DNA of 6,981 bases, taken from the NCBI GenBank assembly GCA_002686445.1, contig NZCO01000006.1:1218-8198 (forward strand), read 5' to 3'. The notes under the pieces are model-generated. The model had not been told where the DNA came from. It worked only from the letters and a program-made list of their open reading frames with translations, and did not search any database. This stretch comes from a bacterium. Lineage in GTDB: Bacteria; Patescibacteriota; Andersenbacteria; UBA10190. Every line of letters begins with the position of its first letter. The stretch's first letter is position 1. Positions 1 through 4,978 of this stretch are shown here, one piece after another. Both the position numbers and the translations under genes were made by a program.

Positions 1-531
1 TCTATTATCGACCAGCGGGAGATAGGTCGAGATGCTACCTCATTTGCTGATGCTATTCGGTCAACGCTGCGGCAGGATCCAAACATCATCATGATCGGAG
101 AGTTGCGTGATCTAGAGTCAATGCGAACGGCTATCACCGTAGCTGAAACGGGGCACTTAGTATTCGCCACCCTGCACACCAACGATGCGGCTCAGACTGT
201 GGAGCGGTTGATAGATTCCTTCCCGGCTGAGCAGCAGCCACAGATTCGGTCGCAGCTGTCAGCCACACTGTCTGGAGTTGTGTCGCTTCGGTTACTGCCG
301 TGGCAAGAGGGTGGCCGCATTCCGGCAGTTGAGATCATGATTGCCACCACCGCGATTAAGAACGTGATTCGTGAGGGGAACGCCCATCAGGTTATGGGAA
401 TTATTCAGACGAGCGCCGATGTGGGTATGCAGACACTCGATGCTAGCTTGCAGGCGCTGGTTGATTCCGGCGCTGTCCGCCTGCAAGATGCCCGACCATA
501 TTTCTCAAGTGTGAAAACTCTCAGTCGATAG
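1..531 (+). CDS. pilT: Type IV pilus retraction ATPase PilT, C-terminal part (5' truncated)
   Basis: Hexameric cytoplasmic ATPase of the GspE/PilT family that drives pilus disassembly and retraction at the inner-membrane base. The frame is open from base 1, so the N-terminal PAS-like domain and Walker A lie outside the window; 176 residues are visible. Counting from the first codon, an EIGRD segment (7-11) is followed by a Walker B region IIMIGELRD (29-37, Glu34) and a His box ETGHLVFATLHTN (49-61). The motif AIKNVIRE (118-125) closely resembles AIRNLIRE, which is characteristic of PilT retraction ATPases rather than PilB assembly ATPases. The C-terminus ends normally, so only the front is missing. 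The stop is three bases before pilC, which suggests co-transcription and translational coupling. ATG 91 is internal, not a start. Assignment to the PilT subfamily is firm. Confidence 0.95.
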   Translation, partial: SIIDQREIGRDATSFADAIRSTLRQDPNIIMIGELRDLESMRTAITVAETGHLVFATLHTNDAAQTVERLIDSFPAEQQPQIRSQLSATLSGVVSLRLLPWQEGGRIPAVEIMIATTAIKNVIREGNAHQVMGIIQTSADVGMQTLDASLQALVDSGAVRLQDARPYFSSVKTLSR

Positions 532-534
532 CCT

Positions 535-1740
535 ATGGCTGAATTTTCTTACCGAGCCCGAGACCGACAAGGGAAAGTGATTCGCGGCACCGTTCAGGCA
601 GCCGATGAGCAGCGGGCCACTGTTTTGCTACAGTCAAAGGGGTTATCACCTCTGGAGCTTAAGTCCGCCGTCAAGAAGTCACTGCTCAACCGGACGGTCT
701 TTGGTGGTAGCGTCGGTAAGCGTGATCTGGTTTTGTTTAGCCGACAAATGGCATCCATGATCAGGGCAGGCGTGCCTATTCTTGAAGCCGTGCGGACGTT
801 TCGTAAACAGATCAGTAAATCCGGGTTTGTGTCGCTGTTGGATGATATTGCCTATGACATTGAAGGGGGAGAATCACTTTCGAATGCACTGGCAAAGTAT
901 CCAAGCACTTTTTCTTTGTTTTATTTAGGGGTAGTTAAAACGGGTGAGGCTAGTGGTCGTCTGTCTGAGGCACTTGAGACCCTGGCCACCTACGTCGAGC
1001 GCAACTATATCTTCAACCGCAAGGTACGCTCGGCTTTGACCTATCCGGTCTTCGTGCTCACCGCCGTTATCATAGTAGTGGTAGTGATGTTTTCGTTTGT
1101 GGTCCCGCAACTTATTGTCCTGTTTGAGGCAGCACAGGTGCCGCTCCCGTTACCAACGAGGATTCTTGTGGCCGTCACGAGCTTTGGTGGAAGCTATTGG
1201 TACGTAATACTTATCATTGTCGTCGCTTTGGGGCTCTTGGCACGGCAGTATCTCCGGACGCCCGAGGGACAGTACGCTGTCAGTACCTGGGCCCTGCACA
1301 TACCGATCGTGAGCCAGCTATTCCGCAAAGTGTATCTCGCTCGACTGACTTCAATATTACACACCTTGTTTGCCAGTGATGTTCCGGTGATTGAGGCGCT
1401 TAGAATAGCGCGTGCCTCAACTGTCAATCGTGTCTATCAGAGAATTCTTGATGAGACAGCCACCGCCGTTAAAAACGGTGCGGCCATCTCAACCATCTGG
1501 GAGCACGAAGTATACATACCGCCCATCCTGACCACTATGGTTGGTGTGGGTGAGCGTAGTGGTGAGATTCAAGAGGCTTTTCGAGAGGCACAGGGTTTCT
1601 TCCAGCGGGACGTTGAAGAAATGTTGGATACCATTACCGTTTTCTTGGAGCCGATCCTCGTCATCTTATTAGCAATCGGGGTGGGTATCATCTCAGCCGC
1701 AGTCTTGTTACCGATTTACAACCTGGTACTAGTGTTGTAG
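535..1740 (+). CDS. pilC: Type IV pilus inner-membrane platform protein PilC
   Basis: Polytopic inner-membrane protein of the T2SSF (GspF/PilC) family that sits on the ATPases and couples them to pilin insertion or removal. Its 401 residues are full family length. An N-terminal cytoplasmic segment (MAEFSYRARD, residues 1-43) precedes two homologous T2SSF domains. The first (about 65-190) carries RQMASMIRAGVPILEA and GVVKTGEASGRL; the second (about 268-395) carries the matching LTSILHTLFASDVPVIEA and VGVGERSGEI. Hydrophobic segments lie at about 171-195, 221-236 and 371-400, the usual three-helix layout. The start ATG follows the pilT stop after three bases and has no SD, so coupling to pilT is the likely initiation route. 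The 3' end runs into the pilin promoter. No truncation or odd residue was noticed. Confidence 0.96.
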   Translation: MAEFSYRARDRQGKVIRGTVQAADEQRATVLLQSKGLSPLELKSAVKKSLLNRTVFGGSVGKRDLVLFSRQMASMIRAGVPILEAVRTFRKQISKSGFVSLLDDIAYDIEGGESLSNALAKYPSTFSLFYLGVVKTGEASGRLSEALETLATYVERNYIFNRKVRSALTYPVFVLTAVIIVVVVMFSFVVPQLIVLFEAAQVPLPLPTRILVAVTSFGGSYWYVILIIVVALGLLARQYLRTPEGQYAVSTWALHIPIVSQLFRKVYLARLTSILHTLFASDVPVIEALRIARASTVNRVYQRILDETATAVKNGAAISTIWEHEVYIPPILTTMVGVGERSGEIQEAFREAQGFFQRDVEEMLDTITVFLEPILVILLAIGVGIISAAVLLPIYNLVLVL

Positions 1741-1756
1741 TTATTTGTGGTATAAT
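1728..1756 (+). promoter_or_regulatory. Extended -10 promoter for the major pilin
   Basis: A perfect TATAAT lies at 1751-1756 and is preceded by TGG at 1748-1750, giving the extended -10 motif TGnTATAAT. The best-placed -35 (ACTAGT, 1728-1733, 17-bp spacer) is a poor match, which is common when an extended -10 is present. The element overlaps the end of pilC and starts just before the only long untranslated region in the window. It predicts a transcript start near 1763 and separate, stronger expression of the major pilin. Seen in sequence; activity is inferred. Confidence 0.8.
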
Positions 1757-1763
1757 AGTCGCA

Positions 1764-1805
1764 ATGTCGTATGCACAGCTTCGCTTCTTCAACCGTAGGT
1801 CATAG
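1764..1805 (+). CDS. Possible 13-codon leader peptide at the 5' end of the pilin mRNA
   Basis: A short frame MSYAQLRFFNRRS runs from ATG 1764 to TAG 1803-1805. The ATG begins eight bases after the end of the -10 hexamer, so it lies at or next to the predicted transcript start and could be read leaderlessly, as proposed for two other genes here. Translation would cross the 5' arm of the outer RNA stem (1776-1786) and part of the middle stem, so a ribosome would disturb the fold. There is no SD and no homology argument. A frame this short can arise by chance, so this is a hypothesis. Confidence 0.3.
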   Translation: MSYAQLRFFNRRS

Positions 1806-1891
1806 CAGTCGACAGGCTCCTTCCGGGTGCTCTGTTTCTGTGACCGGCAAGCGTAGGCTGACAAATTGGAATACAACCAAATGGTTTGCGA

Positions 1892-1901
1892 GAGGAGGTG
1901 A
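1892..1901 (+). promoter_or_regulatory. Strong Shine-Dalgarno site of the major pilin
   Basis: GAGGAGGTGA lies six bases before ATG 1908 and is nearly a full complement of the 16S rRNA 3' end. No other gene in this window has a comparable site. It fixes the pilin start and indicates high translation, as expected for a structural subunit. Confidence 0.9.
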
Positions 1902-1907
1902 GGGTAC

Positions 1908-2381
1908 ATGAACAAGAATTCAAAGGGTTTCACTCTGATTGAGTTGTTGGTCGTCATTGCCATCATTGGTATCCTCGCCGCGTTGGTGTTGGTTGCCCTT
2001 GGTAATGCTCGCGATAAAGCTAATGACGCACGTATTAAGTCAAACATTGGTCAGCTGCGAACAATCGCGGAGATCATTTATGACACGAATGGAGCAGCTT
2101 ACGATGGTGGCGCAACTGCCGGTCAAGTCGGTGCCTGTTTCACCACACCAGACGCAGTTGATTGTACAACTGCACCTATCCAGGCCAACGTGACGTCTAT
2201 CCGGACGGACACTACCGCCGCTGGCGGAGCCATTACGGCCTTCTCTAGCACTAGTGCTTTCTGTATCGATAGTGTTCTGAATGACACGAAACGAATCTGT
2301 GTTGATAACACAGGTGTCTTCAAGAATGACTACGCTGCAACCGCAAGCGCAACGTGCTTAGAAGGAAGTATTTCCTGTTAG
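1908..2381 (+). CDS. Type IV major pilin (prepilin, class III signal peptide)
   Basis: Likely the main fibre subunit, a 157-residue prepilin. A short basic leader MNKNSKG ends at Gly7, the PilD cleavage site. The mature N-terminus FTLIE places the conserved Glu at mature position 5 (Glu12), followed by a hydrophobic helix to about residue 31 and an amphipathic segment (DKANDARIKSNIGQLRTIAE). The globular domain has six cysteines (77, 86, 119, 131, 150, 157), enough for three disulfides. The FC...CVDNTG pattern at 118-136 is typical of CPR pilins. It is the only gene with a long leader and a strong SD, and a hairpin follows it; both support it as the abundant subunit. The next gene is a paralogue. 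The pilin family is certain; 'major' is inferred from expression signals. Confidence 0.93.
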   Translation: MNKNSKGFTLIELLVVIAIIGILAALVLVALGNARDKANDARIKSNIGQLRTIAEIIYDTNGAAYDGGATAGQVGACFTTPDAVDCTTAPIQANVTSIRTDTTAAGGAITAFSSTSAFCIDSVLNDTKRICVDNTGVFKNDYAATASATCLEGSISC

Positions 2382-2398
2382 GGAAACACGATAGTTCT

Positions 2399-2428
2399 CA
2401 CAACACCCACAAACATGTGGGTGTTGTG
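2399..2428 (+). terminator. 12-bp perfect hairpin after the major pilin gene
   Basis: CACAACACCCAC (2399-2410) pairs perfectly with GTGGGTGTTGTG (2417-2428) around a six-base AAACAT loop. Only TT follows before GCG, so the U-tract of a classical intrinsic terminator is missing. It could be a weak or partial terminator, or a 3' stabilising hairpin that keeps pilin mRNA abundant relative to downstream genes. It begins 17 bases after the pilin stop codon. Confidence 0.65.
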
Positions 2429-2450
2429 TTGCGTCCGAGTCGATTATACT
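2424..2450 (+). promoter_or_regulatory. Probable leaderless promoter of the second pilin
   Basis: The -10 hexamer TATACT (2445-2450) ends exactly six bases before ATG 2457, so the expected +1 is the A of the start codon. Possible -35 elements are TTGTGT (2424-2429, 15-bp spacer) or TGTTGT (2422-2427, 17-bp spacer), both weak and both inside the 3' arm of the preceding hairpin. The absence of any SD before ATG 2457 agrees with leaderless initiation. Confidence 0.55.
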
Positions 2451-2456
2451 TACAGT

Positions 2457-2906
2457 ATGGACGCGAACGATAGGAAGGGCTTTACCATAATTGAGTTATT
2501 GCTCGTGCTAGCAGTGATCGGCATACTTTCGACGCTCATGCTGGCGGTTATTTCGAGTAGTCGCGGCAAGGCTAGGGACAACCGTGTCCGATCCGATATT
2601 CGGCAGATACGGGTATTAACCGAGACGGTCTACAACGCTCAGGGCGGAACCTATGTGGACTGGACGCAGCATGCGAGTATAGCCAGCGAGTTGGCAGCCC
2701 TGACTGCTGATGTTGATGCGCAAACTAAAGTGAGCGATAGCACGACGATGCGTGAATCTCAGGAGAAGGAATTCTGTATCAGCGCACCACTGGAGGCAGC
2801 TGACGGACATTTTTGCACTGACGTCACTGGCACCATCCGGCGATCTGGTACCCCGTGCCCGGACTTGGCGATTGATGAGGATCCGCTTCGCTGCCCGAGT
2901 TTATAG
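2457..2906 (+). CDS. Second type IV pilin-like protein, paralogue of the upstream pilin
   Basis: A 149-residue prepilin. Leader MDANDRKG ends at Gly8; the mature sequence starts FTIIE with Glu5 present, then a hydrophobic helix to about residue 32. The following SSRGKARDNRVRSDIRQIRVLTE is laid out like the major pilin, and the C-terminal FC...FCTDVTG (106-125) parallels its FC...CVDNTG, so the two look like a tandem duplication. It has four cysteines (107, 120, 134, 146). I chose ATG 2457 over the in-frame ATG 2415 because 2415 lies in the hairpin and would add 14 residues before the signal peptide, and because a -10 element sits at leaderless distance from 2457. It may be a minor or alternative fibre subunit. 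The family is firm; the role is inferred. Confidence 0.88.
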   Translation: MDANDRKGFTIIELLLVLAVIGILSTLMLAVISSSRGKARDNRVRSDIRQIRVLTETVYNAQGGTYVDWTQHASIASELAALTADVDAQTKVSDSTTMRESQEKEFCISAPLEAADGHFCTDVTGTIRRSGTPCPDLAIDEDPLRCPSL

Positions 2907-2927
2907 GTTTGATTCTAAGAACTAAAC
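2907..2927 (+). other. Short imperfect hairpin between the second pilin and pilD
   Basis: GTTTGATTC (2907-2915) can pair with GAACTAAAC (2919-2927) around a TAA loop, with one A-C mismatch and one G-U pair. It starts at the base after the pilin stop and ends seven bases before the pilD ATG. It is AT-rich and weak, with no U-tract. It may modulate read-through or pilD start access, or be chance. Confidence 0.3.
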
Positions 2928-2934
2928 AGCCCAC

Positions 2935-3747
2935 ATGCTGGTTGCACTGTCGGATACCGGTTTGTATCCGCTAATACTTTTCATATTTGGATTGATAGTG
3001 GGCAGTTTTTTGAATGTCGTTATTCTGCGCGGCATCAGTGGGGGTTCGGTCGGTGGGCGTTCAGTGTGTCCCCACTGTGATAAGACCTTACGCGGGTGGG
3101 AGCTGGTGCCCTTGGTATCATTTATCATCTTGCGCGGGCGTTGTCAGCGCTGCGGCAAGGAGATATCAGTTCAGTATCCGCTCGTTGAACTAAGTTATGG
3201 ATTCGTACTCCTCATCGTAGGCACACCGCTGCCGCAATCTGCTTTGGGGTGGGCCATCTCCCTGCCCTTGATGATCATTATAGCCGTACTGCTTGTGCTC
3301 TTTGTGATTGACCTCAAGACTATGCTCCTGCCAGACACGTTCATCATCTTGTTATCGGTGGTGGTTGCCTTCGTAGTCGCGGTCCGATGGTTCGTGGCAG
3401 ACTCAGCGCCGCTCGTATTGTATTGGGCGGCAGCCGGAGCGCTAATTGGGGCAGGCATACTGGGGCTGATTTGGTTGCTTACACGTGGGCGGGGGATAGG
3501 ACTAGGTGATGTGAAGTTACTCATTCCGGTGGGCGCCCTGCTCGGTCCAATAGATACCATCATGTTGCTGTTTGTCTCGTTTATGGCAGGTGGGGTAGTT
3601 GCTGGCTACTTGTTGCTTACGAAACAGGCGAACATGAAGACAGCGATACCGTTTGGACCCTTTCTGTGCGCTGCAGCTGTTCTCGTGCTGTTAGCGCCGC
3701 AGTTCGTAGATCAAGTGCGACAGTTGCTGTTTGGTGGCTATATCTAG
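2935..3747 (+). CDS. pilD: Prepilin peptidase / N-methyltransferase PilD
   Basis: Bifunctional integral membrane aspartic protease (peptidase A24 family) that removes prepilin leaders after Gly and N-methylates the new N-terminus; every pilin here is a likely substrate. At 270 residues it is normal length. The N-terminus carries the hallmark GLIVGSFLNVVILR (19-32). A zinc-binding cytoplasmic loop with CPHC (45-48) and CQRC (70-73) marks the methyltransferase-type domain. Catalytic aspartates are Asp126 in DLKTMLLPD and Asp192 in GLGDVK, and the C-terminal FGPFL (240-244) is conserved. Several membrane segments cover the rest. The start ATG has no SD and lies 28 bases after the second pilin stop. 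No missing catalytic residue was seen. Its place among its substrates is usual for compact CPR pilus clusters. Confidence 0.96.
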   Translation: MLVALSDTGLYPLILFIFGLIVGSFLNVVILRGISGGSVGGRSVCPHCDKTLRGWELVPLVSFIILRGRCQRCGKEISVQYPLVELSYGFVLLIVGTPLPQSALGWAISLPLMIIIAVLLVLFVIDLKTMLLPDTFIILLSVVVAFVVAVRWFVADSAPLVLYWAAAGALIGAGILGLIWLLTRGRGIGLGDVKLLIPVGALLGPIDTIMLLFVSFMAGGVVAGYLLLTKQANMKTAIPFGPFLCAAAVLVLLAPQFVDQVRQLLFGGYI

Positions 3748-3759
3748 CTGTCGTACAAT
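3731..3759 (+). promoter_or_regulatory. Leaderless promoter of the minor pilin operon
   Basis: TTGGTG (3731-3736) and TACAAT (3754-3759) are separated by an optimal 17 bp. The -10 ends exactly six bases before GTG 3766, the only plausible start of the next prepilin, so the predicted +1 is the first base of the start codon. The promoter overlaps the 3' end of pilD. It would drive the four minor pilins and probably ligA. Confidence 0.65.
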
Positions 3760-3765
3760 GAGCAT

Positions 3766-4365
3766 GTGCTTTTATCCCAGCCAAATACGAAGATAGAAGA
3801 TAGGAGTGGCTACACCCTAATTGAAGTCGTCGTTGTGCTAGTCGTAATCGGCGTCCTAACCCTCATTACTGCCAGGGCGTATCCAGCAGCGCGGAGCAAT
3901 CAGGCACTGCGACTGGCCGAGCAGCAGATACAATCAGCGTTTCGGGATGCACAGGAACTGGCTATAAACGAACATCGTTCGCACGATTGCCTGGACGCGG
4001 CTGCTGCCGACGCCCTGCTTGATCAGCGGCAATGTTCTGACATAGGTATATATGTTGCAGGGAACGATCTAGTCTGGTTTGCGGATACGGATCATGGACC
4101 AGATGACGACCTTGGCGGCGACAAGGAGTACACCGAAGGAGTGGACATAATACTCAAGACTTTGCCGCTGCCGAACGGAGTCAATGTGGTGGCAGGCGAG
4201 GGCCATAATGAATCATTCTTGTTCGAGGGTATTCCACCTGCGGTTACCTTAAGAATCGACAGCGAGCCTTTTGACGAACCTGGACAGGTATTCATTCAAG
4301 CGGAGGATGCTGAAGCGCGGCTTGAAGTTGGCGCCCACGGACAAGTAGTACGAGATGGAACGTAA
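3766..4365 (+). CDS. Minor pilin, GspH/FimT-like
   Basis: A 199-residue prepilin that probably forms part of the pilus priming or tip complex in the inner membrane and periplasm-equivalent space. The GTG start is the only usable in-frame start after the upstream TAG at 3745, and a promoter sits at leaderless distance. A 15-residue leader ends at Gly15; the mature sequence starts YTLIE, with Glu5 kept and Tyr instead of Phe at +1. The hydrophobic helix runs to about residue 38. The following RLAEQQIQSAFRDAQELAI (49-67) matches the GspH/FimT helix pattern. Cys75 and Cys90 may pair. An acidic stretch at 107-121 (DTDHGPDDD...GDKE) may bind a cation. The C-terminal LEVGAHGQVVRDG resembles the closing strand of GspH proteins. 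The family call rests on pattern and gene order. Confidence 0.8.
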   Translation: MLLSQPNTKIEDRSGYTLIEVVVVLVVIGVLTLITARAYPAARSNQALRLAEQQIQSAFRDAQELAINEHRSHDCLDAAAADALLDQRQCSDIGIYVAGNDLVWFADTDHGPDDDLGGDKEYTEGVDIILKTLPLPNGVNVVAGEGHNESFLFEGIPPAVTLRIDSEPFDEPGQVFIQAEDAEARLEVGAHGQVVRDGT

Positions 4366-4978
4366 TCTCATGAATCGCGGGTTTTCCCTTATTGGTGTCA
4401 TTGTAGCGCTTACTGTCTTAACGGGCGGCATTCTCGCGACAGCGCGGATTATGGCCCGAACCGAGAACACCGTTGGCGTCAGTCGTGAACGTCTGGTGGC
4501 TATTAATCTGGCTCGTGAAGGATTGGAACTAGTCCAGGCTCGTCGCGATGCTAACTGGGGTGAGTTGATTAATCCCGATCCAGACCCCGTTGAGGACGTA
4601 GACTCTTGGGTTAAGTTTCTGTGTCCAGAAGATGCAGTTGATCGTGCAGTCACCGGCACCACTCCGTATATGTTCACGATAGAGTCGCAGCAGGATACAC
4701 CTCCACCGGATGAAACGTATATTCTGACAATTATTGAAGACGGCAACACGCAGTTAAATGTCATTCCCAACAGTGGACTGTTTACGCACCAAACCGGAGG
4801 CGGCGCCGAAGCGACGATTTACTCACGAGCTATTCACGTTAATTGCGCGGAGGCAAACGACGATCAAGAAGACGGTCAGGAGTTCATTGACGTAAGCACG
4901 ATAGTGACCTGGACAACGCGTGGCACGGACCATGACGTGACCATTAACAACCGGCTGGTTGATTGGGACAGACGATGA
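4355..4978 (+). CDS. Minor pilin, GspI/PilV-like, lacking Glu5
   Basis: A 207-residue prepilin-like protein. Leader MERNLMNRG ends at Gly9 and the mature sequence begins FSLIG: Gly14 occupies the position of the conserved Glu5. A hydrophobic helix (about 11-30) is followed by INLAREGLELVQARRDANW (50-68), a PilV-type signature common in CPR minor pilins. Cys90 and Cys164 are present. The start ATG 4355 lies within the last 11 bases of the preceding gene, so translation is probably coupled. ATG 4370 would leave only a four-residue leader and is less likely. In second position of an H-I-J-K-like set, it should belong to the tip complex. The missing Glu5 is the oddity. Family well supported, role inferred. 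Confidence 0.82.
   Translation: MERNLMNRGFSLIGVIVALTVLTGGILATARIMARTENTVGVSRERLVAINLAREGLELVQARRDANWGELINPDPDPVEDVDSWVKFLCPEDAVDRAVTGTTPYMFTIESQQDTPPPDETYILTIIEDGNTQLNVIPNSGLFTHQTGGGAEATIYSRAIHVNCAEANDDQEDGQEFIDVSTIVTWTTRGTDHDVTINNRLVDWDRR

Larger units (their letters stand above)
1763..1907 (+). promoter_or_regulatory. Structured 5' leader of the major pilin mRNA
   Basis: A roughly 145-nt leader with three nested pairings. The outer stem is CAGCTTCGCTT (1776-1786) with AAGCGTAGGCTG (1849-1860), with one mismatch and one bulge. The middle stem is GGTCA plus CAG (1798-1802, 1806-1808) with CTGTGACC (1838-1845). The inner hairpin is ACAGGCTCC (1812-1820) with GGTGC and CTGT (1826-1830, 1832-1835) around a TTCCG loop. 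A small hairpin AACC-AAAT-GGTT (1875-1886) lies just before the SD, and its CC strand could instead pair with TTGG at 1866-1869. I could not match it to a known riboswitch; the c-di-GMP-I core is not evident. It may stabilise the mRNA, sense a ligand or attenuate. The pairings are seen by eye and no folding energy was calculated. Confidence 0.55.

Noticed and set aside
1763..1890. c-di-GMP-I (GEMM) riboswitch in the pilin leader
   Set aside because: The location before a pilin gene and words such as GCACAG and GGCAA invite this, but I cannot find the conserved core or tetraloop/receptor arrangement, and the visible pairings form a nested stem instead.
1688..2047. 119-codon minus-strand frame across the pilin leader
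   Set aside because: It covers pilC's end, the promoter and the pilin start; no family resemblance. The plus-strand promoter and SD explain this region.
2415..2456. Earlier start (ATG 2415) for the second pilin
   Set aside because: It lies in the loop and 3' arm of the hairpin and would place 14 extra residues before a normal-length class III leader. ATG 2457 fits both the leader and the promoter spacing.
3758..3796. Short out-of-frame reading frame starting ATG 3758/3764 next to the FimT-like gene
   Set aside because: Only 12 codons, it overlaps the -10 element, and the prepilin start at GTG 3766 accounts for the signals.
4249..4770. 173-codon open frame on the minus strand
   Set aside because: It spans the junction of two convincing plus-strand pilin genes and has no motif or start signal; it is a shadow frame.
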